Positions 12,501 to 23,300 of a stretch of DNA of 64,000 nt are shown one piece after another (within the stretch, counting starts at the first letter, position 1; the number at the start of each line of letters is the position of its first letter). This stretch comes from Oopsacas minuta. Taxonomy: Eukaryota > Porifera > Hexactinellida > Lyssacinosida > Leucopsacidae. The DNA lies in the NCBI GenBank assembly GCA_024704765.1, contig JAKMXF010000110.1:124001-188000 (forward strand), read 5' to 3'. Position numbers and translations under genes: made by a program. Under the pieces are notes generated by a model. It was given only the letters and a program-made list of their open reading frames with translations, ran no database searches and was not told the DNA's origin.

Positions 12501-15500
12501 TATCCAGGGGGGAACATCACGTCACACAGAGGATGGATATAATCTAACTATTCACCGTATTCCTCATGGTAGGAATAACTCTGTTGCTGCTAAAGGAGTT
12601 GTGTACTTACAACATTGTCTCCTCTGTTCCAGTGCTGATTTCCTACTCAACCTACCATCTGAATCATTGGGATTTATGCTAGCAGACCAGGGATATGATG
12701 TTTGGATGGGTGAATATTATAATTTTAATTGGTTAATTAATTGATTGTGTGTATTAGGTGTACTTTTATATTTATGAAATATTCGTGGGAATTTCTATTC
12801 CAGATCTCACGTGACTCTCAAGCCCTCAGATCCAGATTTCTGGAAGTTCTCATTCGAAGAACACTCCCTCATAGATCTCCCAGCTAAGATAGACTATGTA
12901 CTGAATTACACAGGAAAGTTGCAGCTAAAATACATAGCTCATTCTCAAGGTACTTTTATTGGGTTTTTAGGATTCTCTTCTAACAAAGAACTTGCTTCTA
13001 AGATTAAGTTATTTGCAGCCATGGCTCCTGTATTATATGTAGGCCACATTAAAGGATTGGTTAAGTTTATTGCAGAAAACTACTAAGACTTAGATTTTCT
13101 ATCATGGTTGCTAGGTCTCCATGTATTATTACCTAGCGGTAAGCTTACTCATACTACTGCTGAGTTGTTTTGTGGAAAAATAGATGCTTTTATTTGTGAA
13201 GATGTAATTTTTGCAATCTGCGGTCCTGATCAAACAGGATTCAACAAATCTCGCCTTGTAGTTTACGTATCACACACCCCTGCAGGCACTTCTGTTCAAA
13301 ATATGCTGCATTGGGGACAAGCAGCATTAAGGAATAATGTTACACATTTTGACTATGGGAAGAAAGAGAATATGAAAAAATATAATCTACCCTATCCTCC
13401 AGCATATGATCCATTTAACATTCAAATACCTATTGCTCTATATCACGGGAAATACGACTGGTTAGTACAACCTAAGGATTATCAGCAATTAAGTGAATTA
13501 CCTAATATAGTGTATCAGAAAGAATTGGAAACTTTTGAACATTTAGACTTTATTTGGAGCATTCATGCAGCTAAACTAGTCTACTCTGATATCATCGAAT
13601 TGTTTGAAATGTATTAACTTGTTGTATATGTACTGTGTATATTTGTGAATTTTAATACAATTTAGTTTCTTAGAAAGCATTAATATTAATTGCATTCTAT
13701 ATTTTGCATTTTTCAGCGATCAGTTTGTGACACAAAAATAATTAAGAATTAAACTAAAATTGAATTTAATTGAGTGTCAGAATAACATGCTACGCATCTA
13801 TAAACAAGGATAATGTTATATTATTTTCTTATTTGATGTGTAATTATACTTTCACATATCTATCGCGTTTCGGATTAGGTACACGTTATTATTTAAGTAG
13901 ATTTTATAGCAATCAATATCTCAAATTTTAGAATATTGGCAGAAAGTTTACTGAGTATTTTTTTGATTAAACCAGCAGTTTAATTAAAAAAATTCTCAGT
14001 AAACATTATAATATAAGTTCAAGTTGAGTATAATACAAACATATCTTTGAGATATTGATTGCTATAAAATCTACTTAAATAATAACGTGTACCTAATCCG
14101 AAACGCGATAGATATGTGAAAGTATAATTACACATCAAATAAGAAAATAATATAACATTATCCTTGTTTATAGATGCGTAGCATGTTATTCTGACACTCA
14201 ATTAAATTCAATTTTAGTTTAATTCTTAATTATTTTTGTGTCACAAACTGATCGCTGAAAAATGCAAAATATAGAATGCAATTAATATTAATGCTTTCTA
14301 AGAAACTAAATTGTATTAAAATTCACAAATATACACAGTACATATACAACAAGTTAATACATTTCAAACAATTCGATGATATCAGAGTAGACTAGTTTAG
14401 CTGCATGAATGCTCCAAATGAAATATAAATGTTCAAAAGTTTCCAATTCTTTCTGATACACTATATTAGGTAATTTACTTAATTGCTGATAATCCTTAGG
14501 TTGTACTGTTGTATGAGGATTCAAGTACTTCTATTATAACAACCATGGATACTTCACAGCCATGTGGGTTTAACTACCTTCTATTTATGGCTTCATAACT
14601 GTATACTTCCTATTACACATCAACAATTATGTATATTTATTTTCTTGAATTATAATACTCTACGGGGGGAAAGCATGCTGTGTTCATAAAACAGCTTGAT
14701 TTTAAAATATATTGAACATAAGAAATCTGTTTGTTGTATTGCCTTAAATACTCTTTGCTAATGGTTTTTGTTCAAATCCCATAGCATTTATTCAGAGAAA
14801 GATCATATTGAAAATACGAAACAGTTTGTGTTGGTTGATAATAAAAGAATAGTTTGTATAATTATTGATGTGTAATAGGAAGTATACAATTATGAAGCCA
14901 TAAATAGAAGCTAGTTAAACCCTCATGGTTGTTATAATAGAAGTACTTGAATCCTCATACAACAGGTCAAAGTCCATGTATCGACCATATGGGAGGGATA
15001 TGAGAAAACTTACAATTGTCTCGTAGATCTCTACAGGTCTGTGGAGCCCAGAATTGAGTGAAAATGAAACTATCAAACGAGTTATAGCTCAGAGTTTCAA
15101 TTAAGGATGCGGTGAAGAGGATACAAATCAGAAAGAGATATATACCATGCATTGAATCGTAAAGTTTATGCAAATAAAATGATTTATCCATTGTGTAGTG
15201 TATACAATGAGATGATAATTATTACAATAGAGATTTGCATGAGTTCTTTCCAACAGCATTTAACATAAACTGAGAGGAAATATAATAATTGGTTCATTTT
15301 TCTAATCATGGGGTATTTTGGGTATATATTTAATCTTTGGAGGTAGGAAAGACTATATAGCAAACATGGGTATTGGAGAACAAGGTATATTATTGGATGT
15401 CAGTACAATTCCTAGTGATAAAATAATTCTTGATACAGATTAAGGTTGTATACTTGTTCATAATACAGCATAACTATACATTGCGGATATTTCAGCCAAC

Positions 15501-17195
15501 GAATCGTAAGATCCATATATGTATATAGGTCAACCTGACCAATTGAATAATACATGCTACGAACCTTACTTCAAAAGTTTATAGGATATGAATATGTTGC
15601 GTTACCTGACAGCGGATACCAAGAAAATAATTTGAAAGTAAATAGAATAATCCAAACCTTAAACTCCTCGCGGATGATATGAATAGTAGAGAGCATGGCT
15701 GTCTCAGCTAGCTCTTCAGGACTGAAAGGTTTATCATTTAGTACTCCACTAGCTATGCAGAGACATGTAGCAGCTGGAACTTTAAAGGAATATAGCTCTT
15801 CACGCTGATCAGCAAATAATATGCTAAGATATCTACAAATGGTATAAACTAATGCGCTTCTTAGGAGCAGCCCGTGAATCTGGCATAACCCGGGGCTAGA
15901 ATTTCAAACCAGAGCAAAATCTTTATTTTTTGATAATCTATCACAGGTCGACAGGAAGACGGGCCAGGCAGGGGTACAAAAATCTTAACCTGGGGCCAAA
16001 GTCCCGTTTGCCCCTATAGGACTAATGGCGCTTCTCTTAATGGTATGGTAGCTTATAGCTTATTAATGTCGTTTTACAATGCTAGGTACTTACTATCTAA
16101 ACATGCTGCATAAAGCTCACAAATCTCGAAACAAATTAACTAAATTTACCAAAAAAACATGATATATTCAATATATCATTAGAATGCAATATATTATATT
16201 GGTGCATTCTAATGATAATACAGAAACGCGTATACAATTATTCATTGGATAAACTTGCCAGTAATTCTCTACAAACAAGAAAGTAGTGTAATTAGAATTT
16301 TCGAGAGCCAAAAGCTAAGTTACAACTAAAAAACAATTAAAGAAATTTAATGTTTGATGAAATGGATTAAACTGAATGCGACAAAGGATTAAACTACATT
16401 TCAGTTATATAATAGATAGATAACTATTAATATAAATGGGTTATCTACCTGTCATATAGAGCAACAGCTAACTGAAACACATCATAATAGCAACACTTCC
16501 TAGTCTCTTCTTCAGGATGCATCAGATGCTGAGCTGTATCAAACATCCATCCCACATTATCAAGTCTATGTCCACTCAGTTTAGAGTTGTAGTGTACTCT
16601 ACTGATAAAGTTAGCCCCCTCTGGGGTAGAGGATAAGAAGCTCTCGCTGTCTAGTAGGATCTGAATTGCTTCTGGCTACAATAGGATTATATCATATAAA
16701 TATCAGCATTTGTTACTTACATTCATTGTAGAAAAATTTTGCATTGGAATTTAGTTGCAGCAAGGCAAAAGCAAGCTCGGATAAGTCGTCCCCTTGCGGA
16801 AACAAAATCTTATCCGAGTTCTAGTGTACTATACACTCATGAAAAATTCAATATACTTTATAACTCATGAACTTTTCCCCAGCTTTGACTGGATATGTAA
16901 CAGGATTAACATTGTCAAGAGACACAGACTTAAATGAAGTATCTCTTGACACAACTTCCTCAGTACAATCATCTACTGCATGTGTAACAGCTGACTTAGA
17001 ATCAGTCCAGCTATCAACACCTTCTCGTGGGGTAGTGGAGATACAGATGTCTTCTCCAAAAGGATTACAACCTAGACTGTCATTACTCCAGATAAGAGAG
17101 TCAATGGAATTTTGTGTGCTGGTTGTACGAGATGATTCACTCCAGCTGACGTCATCACAATATGAGGGAGTAGGATAACGAGATGCTCCTGACAT
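9537..17195 (-). CDS. Cyclin-box protein, five exons
   Basis: Assembled from exons 16857-17195, 16449-16675, 15658-15832, 9778-10005 and 9537-9707. All have GT/AG borders and consistent phase, giving 379 aa. Exon 1 is a Ser/Thr/Pro/Asp-rich, PEST-like N-terminus. Exons 2-3 make cyclin box 1, including the ALYDRYLS helix (family LLDRFL) and KVPAATCLCIASG. The first box continues into exon 4 (LGWEYSKLSTPMEF, matching 'L.W....PTP.EF'), which begins box 2. The start is the ATG at 17193-17195. Function would be binding and activation of a cyclin-dependent kinase; I cannot fix the class, and no D-type LxCxE motif is seen near the start. Donors of exons 3 and 4 are weak (GTTTGG, GTTTGT). Intron 3 is 5.65 kb and contains several pseudogenes. 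Confidence 0.8.
10811..11047 (-). pseudogene. 78-codon unknown ORF inside cyclin intron 3
   Basis: Highly charged open frame encoding about 78 aa (MPMEDWEIANVKMKDHNL..., ending DVRNH stop), too acidic/basic and ordered to look like random AT-rich DNA. The in-frame codon at the left end is GTG preceded directly by a stop. An ATG 6 bases upstream is in another frame, so an intact start is missing. Either a 1-base shift has broken the third codon, or the first ATG used lies inside (VMPMEDW), or this is a spliced or retrocopied exon. I do not recognise the family. Confidence 0.35.
11124..11234. repeat. Dispersed repeat, copy 1 of 2
   Basis: About 100 bases starting 'ctagaatttgagat.atttc' recur at 11584-11685 in the same orientation with a handful of differences. 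Both copies lie in cyclin intron 3. Confidence 0.6.
11584..11685. repeat. Dispersed repeat, copy 2 of 2
   Basis: Direct copy of the 11124-11234 segment. The two share 'atttcatctcaaaaata', 'aaggacatttatg' and 'atatgt.atctcaaaa'. Confidence 0.6.
12355..13617 (+). pseudogene. Lysosomal acid lipase (LIPA/LIPF family) pseudogene
   Basis: Begins with a good signal peptide from ATG 12355. A frame change then leads into DPEVHMNVP-stop-ILSYWNYPGG, matching the lipase N-terminal segment but with an in-frame TAG near 12480. A second shift returns to TEDGYNLTIHRIPHGR and GYDVWMG. After a short candidate intron (about 12710-12803) the core resumes: HVTLKPSDPDFWKFS, the nucleophile motif AHSQG, an in-frame TAA at 13084-13086, then SHTPAGTSVQNMLHWGQ and HLDFIWSIHAAK to a stop at 13615. 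The residues that normally follow GYDVWMG are absent. The expected catalytic Asp in 'DWLAD' reads DWLVQ. The gene family hydrolyses cholesteryl esters and triglycerides in lysosomes. Multiple independent lesions make this a dead copy. Confidence 0.88.
13464..13925. repeat. Left arm of a 462-bp inverted repeat
   Basis: Reverse complement of 14046-14507 with no gap and almost no mismatch over the stretches I compared. It contains the last 51 codons of the lipase pseudogene and 308 bp of its 3' flank. The two arms are separated by 120 bp. Confidence 0.9.
13946..14007. repeat. Small hairpin in the inverted-repeat spacer
   Basis: gtttactgag...ctcagtaaac with an inner 'tttttttgattaaa/tttaattaaaaaaa' pairing. 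It forms an imperfect stem nearly at the centre of the big palindrome. Confidence 0.65.
14046..14507. repeat. Right arm of the 462-bp inverted repeat, with lipase 3' fragment
   Basis: Inverted copy of 13464-13925. On the minus strand, 14354-14507 repeats the lipase end (codons after DWL to the stop). The other open stretches in it are intron-type spacer, not genes. Confidence 0.9.
14506..14965. mobile_element. TIR element, about 460 bp
   Basis: Ends are inverted repeats of about 110 bp: CTGTTGTATGAGGATTC on the left, its complement ending at 14965 on the right. Homology continues through 'aagtacttctattataacaac' and 'cttcctattacacatca'. The left arm carries an extra block of about 18 bp after 'accatg'. 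No ORF for a transposase is seen, so it is a non-autonomous element. It abuts the inverted-repeat arm on the left and the truncated RNase T2 exon on the right. Confidence 0.75.
14966..15191 (-). pseudogene. RNase T2 5' exon, broken at the active-site motif
   Basis: From ATG 15189-15191 the frame gives a hydrophobic signal region (IYLFLICILFTASLIETL), then FTQFWAPQTC...NC and PPIWSIHGL. This matches the RNase T2 N-terminus up to the catalytic CAS-I motif HGLWP. The Trp codon here is TGA, so the reading is HGL-stop-P, and the TIR element 14506-14965 follows at once. No second catalytic motif exists to the left, where the lipase inverted repeat lies. RNase T2 enzymes are secreted or lysosomal acid ribonucleases; this copy cannot make one. 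Assignment rests on the QxW...C...C...WxIHGL pattern. Confidence 0.75.
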
Positions 17196-17555
17196 TCCAG
17201 AAGAAGTACAGTTAATAACTAACTGTACTGAAGGAAGAATTACATAGTGTTAATACCTGTTCAGTGGCTCCAGTCAACATACTTACAAAATATTTTGAAC
17301 AAGTTTAAAACAGTTGCAATGGAACCTCGTTAATATGAACACCAACGGTAAAAATTTGAACACATTATCCGGAGTCATATGAATTGAATTACCATTGTAG
17401 GGAGCTGATTTTGTGTAATATTCGTTCGTCTTATCCGGAATTTCGTATTAATCGTGTTTGTATTAACGAGGTTCCACTGTATTTAAGTCAACGTAAGTAT
17501 TTACACTGTGTTTATTGAAAAGTGATAAAATATTCTACACATTAGTTAGTAGAGC
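17196..17555. other. Spacer with a TIR element
   Basis: Short gap between cyclin and MnmA genes, mostly taken up by the 17317-17479 element; otherwise nothing seen. A small inverted repeat (ttaactaactgtact) sits at 17213-17227. Confidence 0.5.
17317..17479. mobile_element. Short TIR element, family A (pogo/Tigger-like ends)
   Basis: Left end CAATGGAACCTCGTTAATA, right end the complement of CAGTGGAACCTCGTTAATA, 163 bp, no ORF. The same family has a copy at 31741-31921. Confidence 0.75.
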
Positions 17556-18677
17556 TCAAACTACGCTTATCTTTTGTTCATTTACTACAGAATCAATAAA
17601 TGTATCTTGAATACCATAATTTTGAATCTTTCTTGATAAAATTACAGATCCTCCTAAACATACATCTCCCAAGTAAAATACAGCAACTTGTCCTGGCGTA
17701 ACAGCGCGAATGGAATCAAACAGACATTCCACATGTACCTTATCATCTCCATACATACTCAGTATACAGTAAGTTGCATCAGATGTGTAGCGAGTCATTA
17801 CAGTACACAAAATTGGAAAATCTTCAATTATTATCCAACTAGGAAATTCTATAGTGAAACTATCCGAATACATTGCTGGATGGTTATAATCATATACAAC
17901 GTAAATACTGTTACTCACAGCATCTTTAGCTACAACATACATTCCTTTGTGGTGTCCTTGTAACCTAGCTCTCTGTCCTATGGTATAGAACTGATATCCT
18001 ATATGTGTCCCCACATACACGTTTTCAAGAGAAAATGCACTTCCAGGATTATATGGAATATATTGTGATAGAAATCGATGGAATTTTTTCCGTTTTCCGA
18101 CAAAACATAACCCCATACTTTCCTTACGTGCTAGTATAGGATTGAAGTTCTCTTCTCTTGCAATTTGCAATACCTCACTTTTTAACATATTTCCTACAGG
18201 AAATAATACTTTAGAGAATGCTAATGGATCTGTTAGTGATAGAAAATATGACTGATCTTTGGTAGGGTCTTTACCCTTTATCAATTTAACTCCATCCATA
18301 CGTGCGTAATGCCCTGTAGCTAAATAGCTAGCAGAGAACACTGGCAATTGTTTCATGAGGAAATTAAATTTTATATATTTATTGCAAAGGACATCTGCGT
18401 TTGGTGTATGTCCATGGTTATAACTGGCTAAGTATGGTTGGAATACATAATTCCAGTATTCTGCAGTGAAATCAATAACTGAGTATTCAATCCCAATCTT
18501 GTGGCACACCCAGTCTACGTCACGAAAATCTTTTTCATACGAGCATTCAACTCCTTCTTCTCCGTGATCCCAGTTTTTCATCAACACACCGTGTACATCG
18601 TAACCTTGTCTCTTCAATAGTAACGCACTGACTGAGGAATCAATTCCCCCTGACATAGCCATTAGTACTCGTTTCAT
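17556..18677 (-). CDS. TRMU: tRNA-specific 2-thiouridylase (MnmA/TRMU/MTO2), mitochondrial type
   Basis: 373-aa single-exon enzyme that thiolates U34 of tRNAs for Lys, Glu and Gln. The N-terminal PP-loop ATPase motif SGGIDSSV is at residues 9-16 and adenylates the tRNA. The two catalytic Cys are present in DVLCNKYIKF (about residue 97) and GLCFVGKR (about residue 197). ATGHYAR, KDQSYFL and YTIGQRARL are further family signatures, and the C-terminal beta-barrel ends at PGQVAVFYLGDVCLGGSVI. Length matches bacterial and animal MnmA. In animals the enzyme is mitochondrial, but the visible N-terminus starts directly at the PP-loop with no presequence, so import would need another start or an upstream exon I do not see. 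Confidence 0.95.
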   Translation of the reverse strand: MKRVLMAMSGGIDSSVSALLLKRQGYDVHGVLMKNWDHGEEGVECSYEKDFRDVDWVCHKIGIEYSVIDFTAEYWNYVFQPYLASYNHGHTPNADVLCNKYIKFNFLMKQLPVFSASYLATGHYARMDGVKLIKGKDPTKDQSYFLSLTDPLAFSKVLFPVGNMLKSEVLQIAREENFNPILARKESMGLCFVGKRKKFHRFLSQYIPYNPGSAFSLENVYVGTHIGYQFYTIGQRARLQGHHKGMYVVAKDAVSNSIYVVYDYNHPAMYSDSFTIEFPSWIIIEDFPILCTVMTRYTSDATYCILSMYGDDKVHVECLFDSIRAVTPGQVAVFYLGDVCLGGSVILSRKIQNYGIQDTFIDSVVNEQKISVV

Positions 18678-19096
18678 TTTACTATTTCAATAATATATCA
18701 TTACAAGTAAGGAATATTTGCTGTTTGGTAAACGAACAATACAACCTTTTAATACTAGAAAATAATATTAAATTCAAGAGCTTATAAATGTACGTACATA
18801 GGTTACAATTTGAGGTGTGTGGATCGATTACTTAATGATGCCTATATAATTTTGGCCCTAGTAAATATTATAATTATTAAACTATAGGCTTAAAATATGC
18901 AAAATTCAATTATAACGCAATTATTAAGCAAGAAATATAGAAAATTAGTCAGAACTTTGATATTCATTTAAATGATGAATTAATGATGCGTACACGAATA
19001 ATATTATTATCGAAAGGAAATTAATTAAGACGAACGCTATGTACATACTAAATCACAACGAAATCTATTGAAATCATTAACATATATTGATGGAGT
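18678..19096. other. Intergenic, no gene seen
   Basis: AT-rich spacer between the MnmA start and the 3' end of the LRP-tail paralogue. No repeat or ORF of note. Confidence 0.5.
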
Positions 19097-19813
19097 CTAA
19101 GATGTAACGAAGCCTTTATTAGTCGAATCAGGAGAATTACAGGTGGAATTCGTAATGAGAGACTCAGAGTATTGAGAAGTTACTAATGATGGATGAACCA
19201 AGTGTTCATTAGATATAAACATATTTGAAGGGCTAAATGTAGAACAATCAGTAGTAGATGTCTCTGAGGTGCGATGTATTGTCTCCTGGAAAGGTCGGGG
19301 GTCAACCAAATGATGGATATCTTGCTGACTAACGCTCAATAGTACCTCAGAAAAATTAGAGTCCATTGAGGGAGGAGGAACCACTACATCTGAAGCATCA
19401 TAGTCATAACTATCCCTCACCAATGAAGTATTTGTTATATCTGATGCTATATCGTCAGTATTAATGTTATTTATTGAACTGGATGTGTATATAGATTGGG
19501 GAGCAATGAAATACTGTTGAGGCTCTTTACCATAATATAATAATCTGCTGTTTTCTATATCACCATTACAGGAGGATATCTTGTAACACATTATGTAGAA
19601 AGAAATACAAATGAGTAATGTTATGGTGCAGATTAGGAGTATGATAACAAATATGAGTGCGAAAATAATGTAATACAACGAAAAATCATCCATATTGGCA
19701 CGCATGAGAGAGCTAATGAGTTGTTGATGAGTATGGCTTGAGAGAGTGGGTTGAGGTTGAACAAGAAACTTGATAACTCCATCTCTATAAATTGTGAGAG
19801 CATATATTTTCAT
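19097..19813 (-). CDS. Truncated LRP5/6-like paralogue: membrane segment plus tail only
   Basis: 238 codons from ATG 19811-19813. There is no propeller, EGF or LDLa domain. A hydrophobic stretch (YYIIFALIFVIILLICTITL) at about 46-75 is followed by a Ser/Thr-rich tail. The tail shares a block with the neighbouring receptor: NTSLVRD..DY..., then VPPPS..SN.SE.LLSVSQQDI. This shows it is a partial duplicate of the 3' end of the 20357-25321 gene. No signal peptide is obvious, though a reversed type-III insertion is possible. It could be a real decoy or adaptor, or an expressed or silent relic; the frame is intact and the PPPS motif is kept, which suggests some constraint. Confidence 0.65.
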   Translation of the reverse strand: MKIYALTIYRDGVIKFLVQPQPTLSSHTHQQLISSLMRANMDDFSLYYIIFALIFVIILLICTITLLICISFYIMCYKISSCNGDIENSRLLYYGKEPQQYFIAPQSIYTSSSINNINTDDIASDITNTSLVRDSYDYDASDVVVPPPSMDSNFSEVLLSVSQQDIHHLVDPRPFQETIHRTSETSTTDCSTFSPSNMFISNEHLVHPSLVTSQYSESLITNSTCNSPDSTNKGFVTS

Positions 19814-20356
19814 AAAGAAACAAACATTCCATCATGTTATTACTACTGGAATTGATCACTACTTCAAAGTATAATAGGATGCTATAGCCATTTTAAAGTA
19901 CTATGATGTACACTCAATATAGCTTATCCGAACTGATAATGCAACTATCTACTATCACAAGTTATTAGTGTCATCAATCCAAGAGAAAACTGTAATTAGA
20001 ATGATTACGTATAGACAATAATCTTTCTGCAACTTAATTAGACTGTTTACAGCACTCAATTTATAGTTTGGGCATATTCTGCTTATGAAGTTAGGTAACT
20101 CTTGGATAGAAGAGCTCTCTAGCATTCAAATCTTATCTACGTATATTTATAATAAATGTATTTAATGTATATTTTAATAGAATTTACAAAAATAGTATGT
20201 AATTGAGTCTATAAATAGAATACAGAATCAACCCAATAAAAATATAATTTGATGTCGCAGAGAAAACTATCATTGACTTCAATAGCTAAAGTGTATTGTT
20301 GAAGATTGAAAATCGATAATGATGGAGCACTTCGTGGAACTGTTCTTAAGATGTGA
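19814..20356. other. Spacer between the LRP-like gene and its fragment
   Basis: No gene seen. Near the right end, at 20321-20350, lies a second copy of the last coding bases of the receptor gene. Confidence 0.5.
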
Positions 20357-20392
20357 TTAATGATGGAACACTTCGTGGAATTGTTCTTGAGA
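20318..20392. repeat. Tandem duplication over the receptor stop codon
   Basis: The unit 'gatggagcacttcgtgg...tgttctta' at 20321-20350 recurs as 'gatggaacacttcgtgg...tgttcttg' at 20360-20389. The right copy encodes the last residues (QFHEVFHH). The left copy is untranslated. Confidence 0.7.
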
Positions 20393-23300
20393 TTTGGAAT
20401 TTGTGATTAGTGTATAATGAGAAGAGACGGAAGATGGAAATCGGAACATATGAGTACGTTTAGGAGAGCAGTCAATAGAAGAAATAATATACGAAATCTC
20501 CGAGTTGGGATGTGCGTAATCAAAGAAAGGCTGGCTAGATGATTTAGTAATGTGTGACGTCAGGTCTGAAGAGTTTGACTCTATAACGTGTGGTATGTCT
20601 TGCTGGCTAACAGATAAAAGATTTTCTGAGTAATTACTGACAACTGAAGGAGGAGGAACTCTCACATCAAATGCTTTCTCGTAATCGAAATTATCCCGTA
20701 CGAGAGAGGTATCTGTCACGTTAGAAACTAAATCTACAGTTTTGATATCAAACGAACCTGAGCCGTATACAGGATCTTGAGAAAGGGGAGATTGAAATTC
20801 TAAATGTGGCTGAATTCTAGGGAAGAAGTTTAGGGAGCATGTCCCGATTATAGAACTTGGGGTTCTAAGATGTAGATGTTTAGGTGGTTCAATGGGCTTG
20901 ATGATCGGACAAGTGCTCTCAAAAGAACGAACCTCAAGCTCAGAGGATGGATTACTGTTATTCTCAACATCACGGATAGAAGGAATATTGTAAGTCTTAC
21001 GACGGTAATATGGACGCATCAACCACAAGGATATACACGTAACTAATGGGAACATGCAGACCAAAATTATGATAATAACTGCGAGAGCGATTATTACGTA
21101 AAATAATAATATGTTGTCCTTCGTGTCAATACTGCTTGTGCTACTAACTGTAGAAGCTGTTGATGAGAGAAAAGTACTGCTTGAGTTTATACAAGAACTC
21201 TCATCTGAATCATCTATACAATCAGAAATGTTATCACATATATTATCTTTAGAAATACAAATTCCATTACTGATGCACTGGAATTGATCACTATTACACT
21301 TCAAAGTACAGTTTATTTCATCTGAACCATCAATACAATCCTGTATGCCATCACATCGCCAGATGACGTCACTACACTCTTCACCAGGGCTACAAGCTAT
21401 TTCTACGTAAGGACATGAGTTAGGCCTACAACTCATGCTAACTGTATCAAATCTTGTATATAATGGACATGTGCATTGACCTGAGTCATTTCCATTCACA
21501 CAAATACCCCGACAACCACTCATGATACATTGGTGTGTACTGTGATGGATTTCAGGGTCTATAGTGTGTCCTATCATATCGTATATACTCCCTACACGGT
21601 CTACATCAGTAGAACTGGTAGATCTAGTGTATATATTGTAGTAATGGAATCTTGTCTTTATCGGGTCAGTGAATTTCTCCCACCAAACTATCTCATCACC
21701 TGTAATAGCAATCTTCATATCAGTTAATTCTCGTAAAGTAACGTTACTAATCTTGGGTAGAGAGTGGATAATAGAAACTTGTTGTGTGGTGAAATTATAC
21801 AGAGCTATCTCTCGCTTATCATAATCATACCAGAATAACGTATTATGTCTGTGACTATAGACTAGAGATGATGGTCGAGATACATAATCTGAGTTCACTA
21901 TAATCTCTGAATTGTTTCCATCTATGTTAATAGAGCTTATAGAAGGAGTGCTAGACCAATCTGAGAAGAATATTCTACTCGTAGTTGGGTCGGCTGCTAG
22001 GGCACGAGGTTGAAATGTGGTGTTATAGAATAAATATCCTGATAGTGTATTATCTAAACGGGTAAACTCGATAGAATTTCCATCTGTACGTGTCCACATT
22101 GCTAACTTCCCAACCCAATCAATCTGGAAACTAAATAGTTGTGATTCCACAGTGCTAACGTTAGCTATTGTTTTAGGAAACATTTCTCCTCTATTCAGGC
22201 CAAATGACATAATAACACTGTTATTAGAAGACACATGATTAACCCAGTATACTGTGTTATCTAACTGATCAAATGAGATATATTGTGTGTTATATAGAGT
22301 ACCTACAGGTATTGCTTCATCCATGACGTGTGGATGTTTATTGAGAGCAAGAATATAGAATTCTGTCAGAACTATTAGATAAGTTTTACGGAGTTCACAA
22401 TTTCTCTGATCACTAGATAGCTTCATATGGACTGGACACTCACATACATAATTCTGCACATCACCTACTGAATTAGGTTTACCTAGTAAACACAGGTGTG
22501 AACAACCGCCATTATTAACTGCACAAATATGTTGAATAGGTTGAGTAGACATGTGAGACAAGTGGAGAGCACCTGGCTTGCTAATGGGCAAAGTGATTAA
22601 TTTCTCAAATTGCCCTGAAGGTAGATAATGTTTCTGTAAGAAGTGTGTATCAGGACTTGATGGGAAAGAAGCTACTGAGAAGAATTTATCTGAGCTAACT
22701 GCTATATGCTGTATATCTGTGCTGAAGTCAAGGAGATATGAGCTATCTGTACAATCTGGTAGTGAACATTGCAGTACTGTAGGCAGCCATTGATTTTCTA
22801 TTGAAGCGTTCCTAGCCCAGTATAATACATTAGTATTAGCGTTAACACTCAATGCAACAGCTGATCCTCTTACATTAACTAGTGACTTCACATTCCCAGT
22901 ATTCCCATACATTGACATAATGCTATGAGGTGATGCACTGGTACTGTAGTAAATCTCTCCTGATCTAGGGTTAGTTGCTAGGGTAAATGGAATGCTATTT
23001 CTGGAATGTAGTAATACTTTTTGTAACGAACCATCTTCAGTTGATACACCTAGGAGTCCAGTAGAATTGTCTGACCAATATAGGTTTCTTGTAAGAGCAT
23101 CAAACGATAGCCCCTGTATAGAATTGTACCCCTCGAGTACAGTTTGCTTATCACCTCCTTCTCTATGAATACGACCTACCACGCCCTCATGTGTGTTACT
23201 CCAGTACACTATTCCCTCTCTTACATCACTTGAAACAGCTGATACGGTTGCATTAACTTCTGAACGAATTCTAATATCTAAAGAAGATGTTTCCCTGAAG

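Noticed and set aside
14019-14201. 60-codon ORF in the inverted repeat
   Set aside because: Its mirror is non-coding 3' flank of the lipase pseudogene; it arises from the palindrome.
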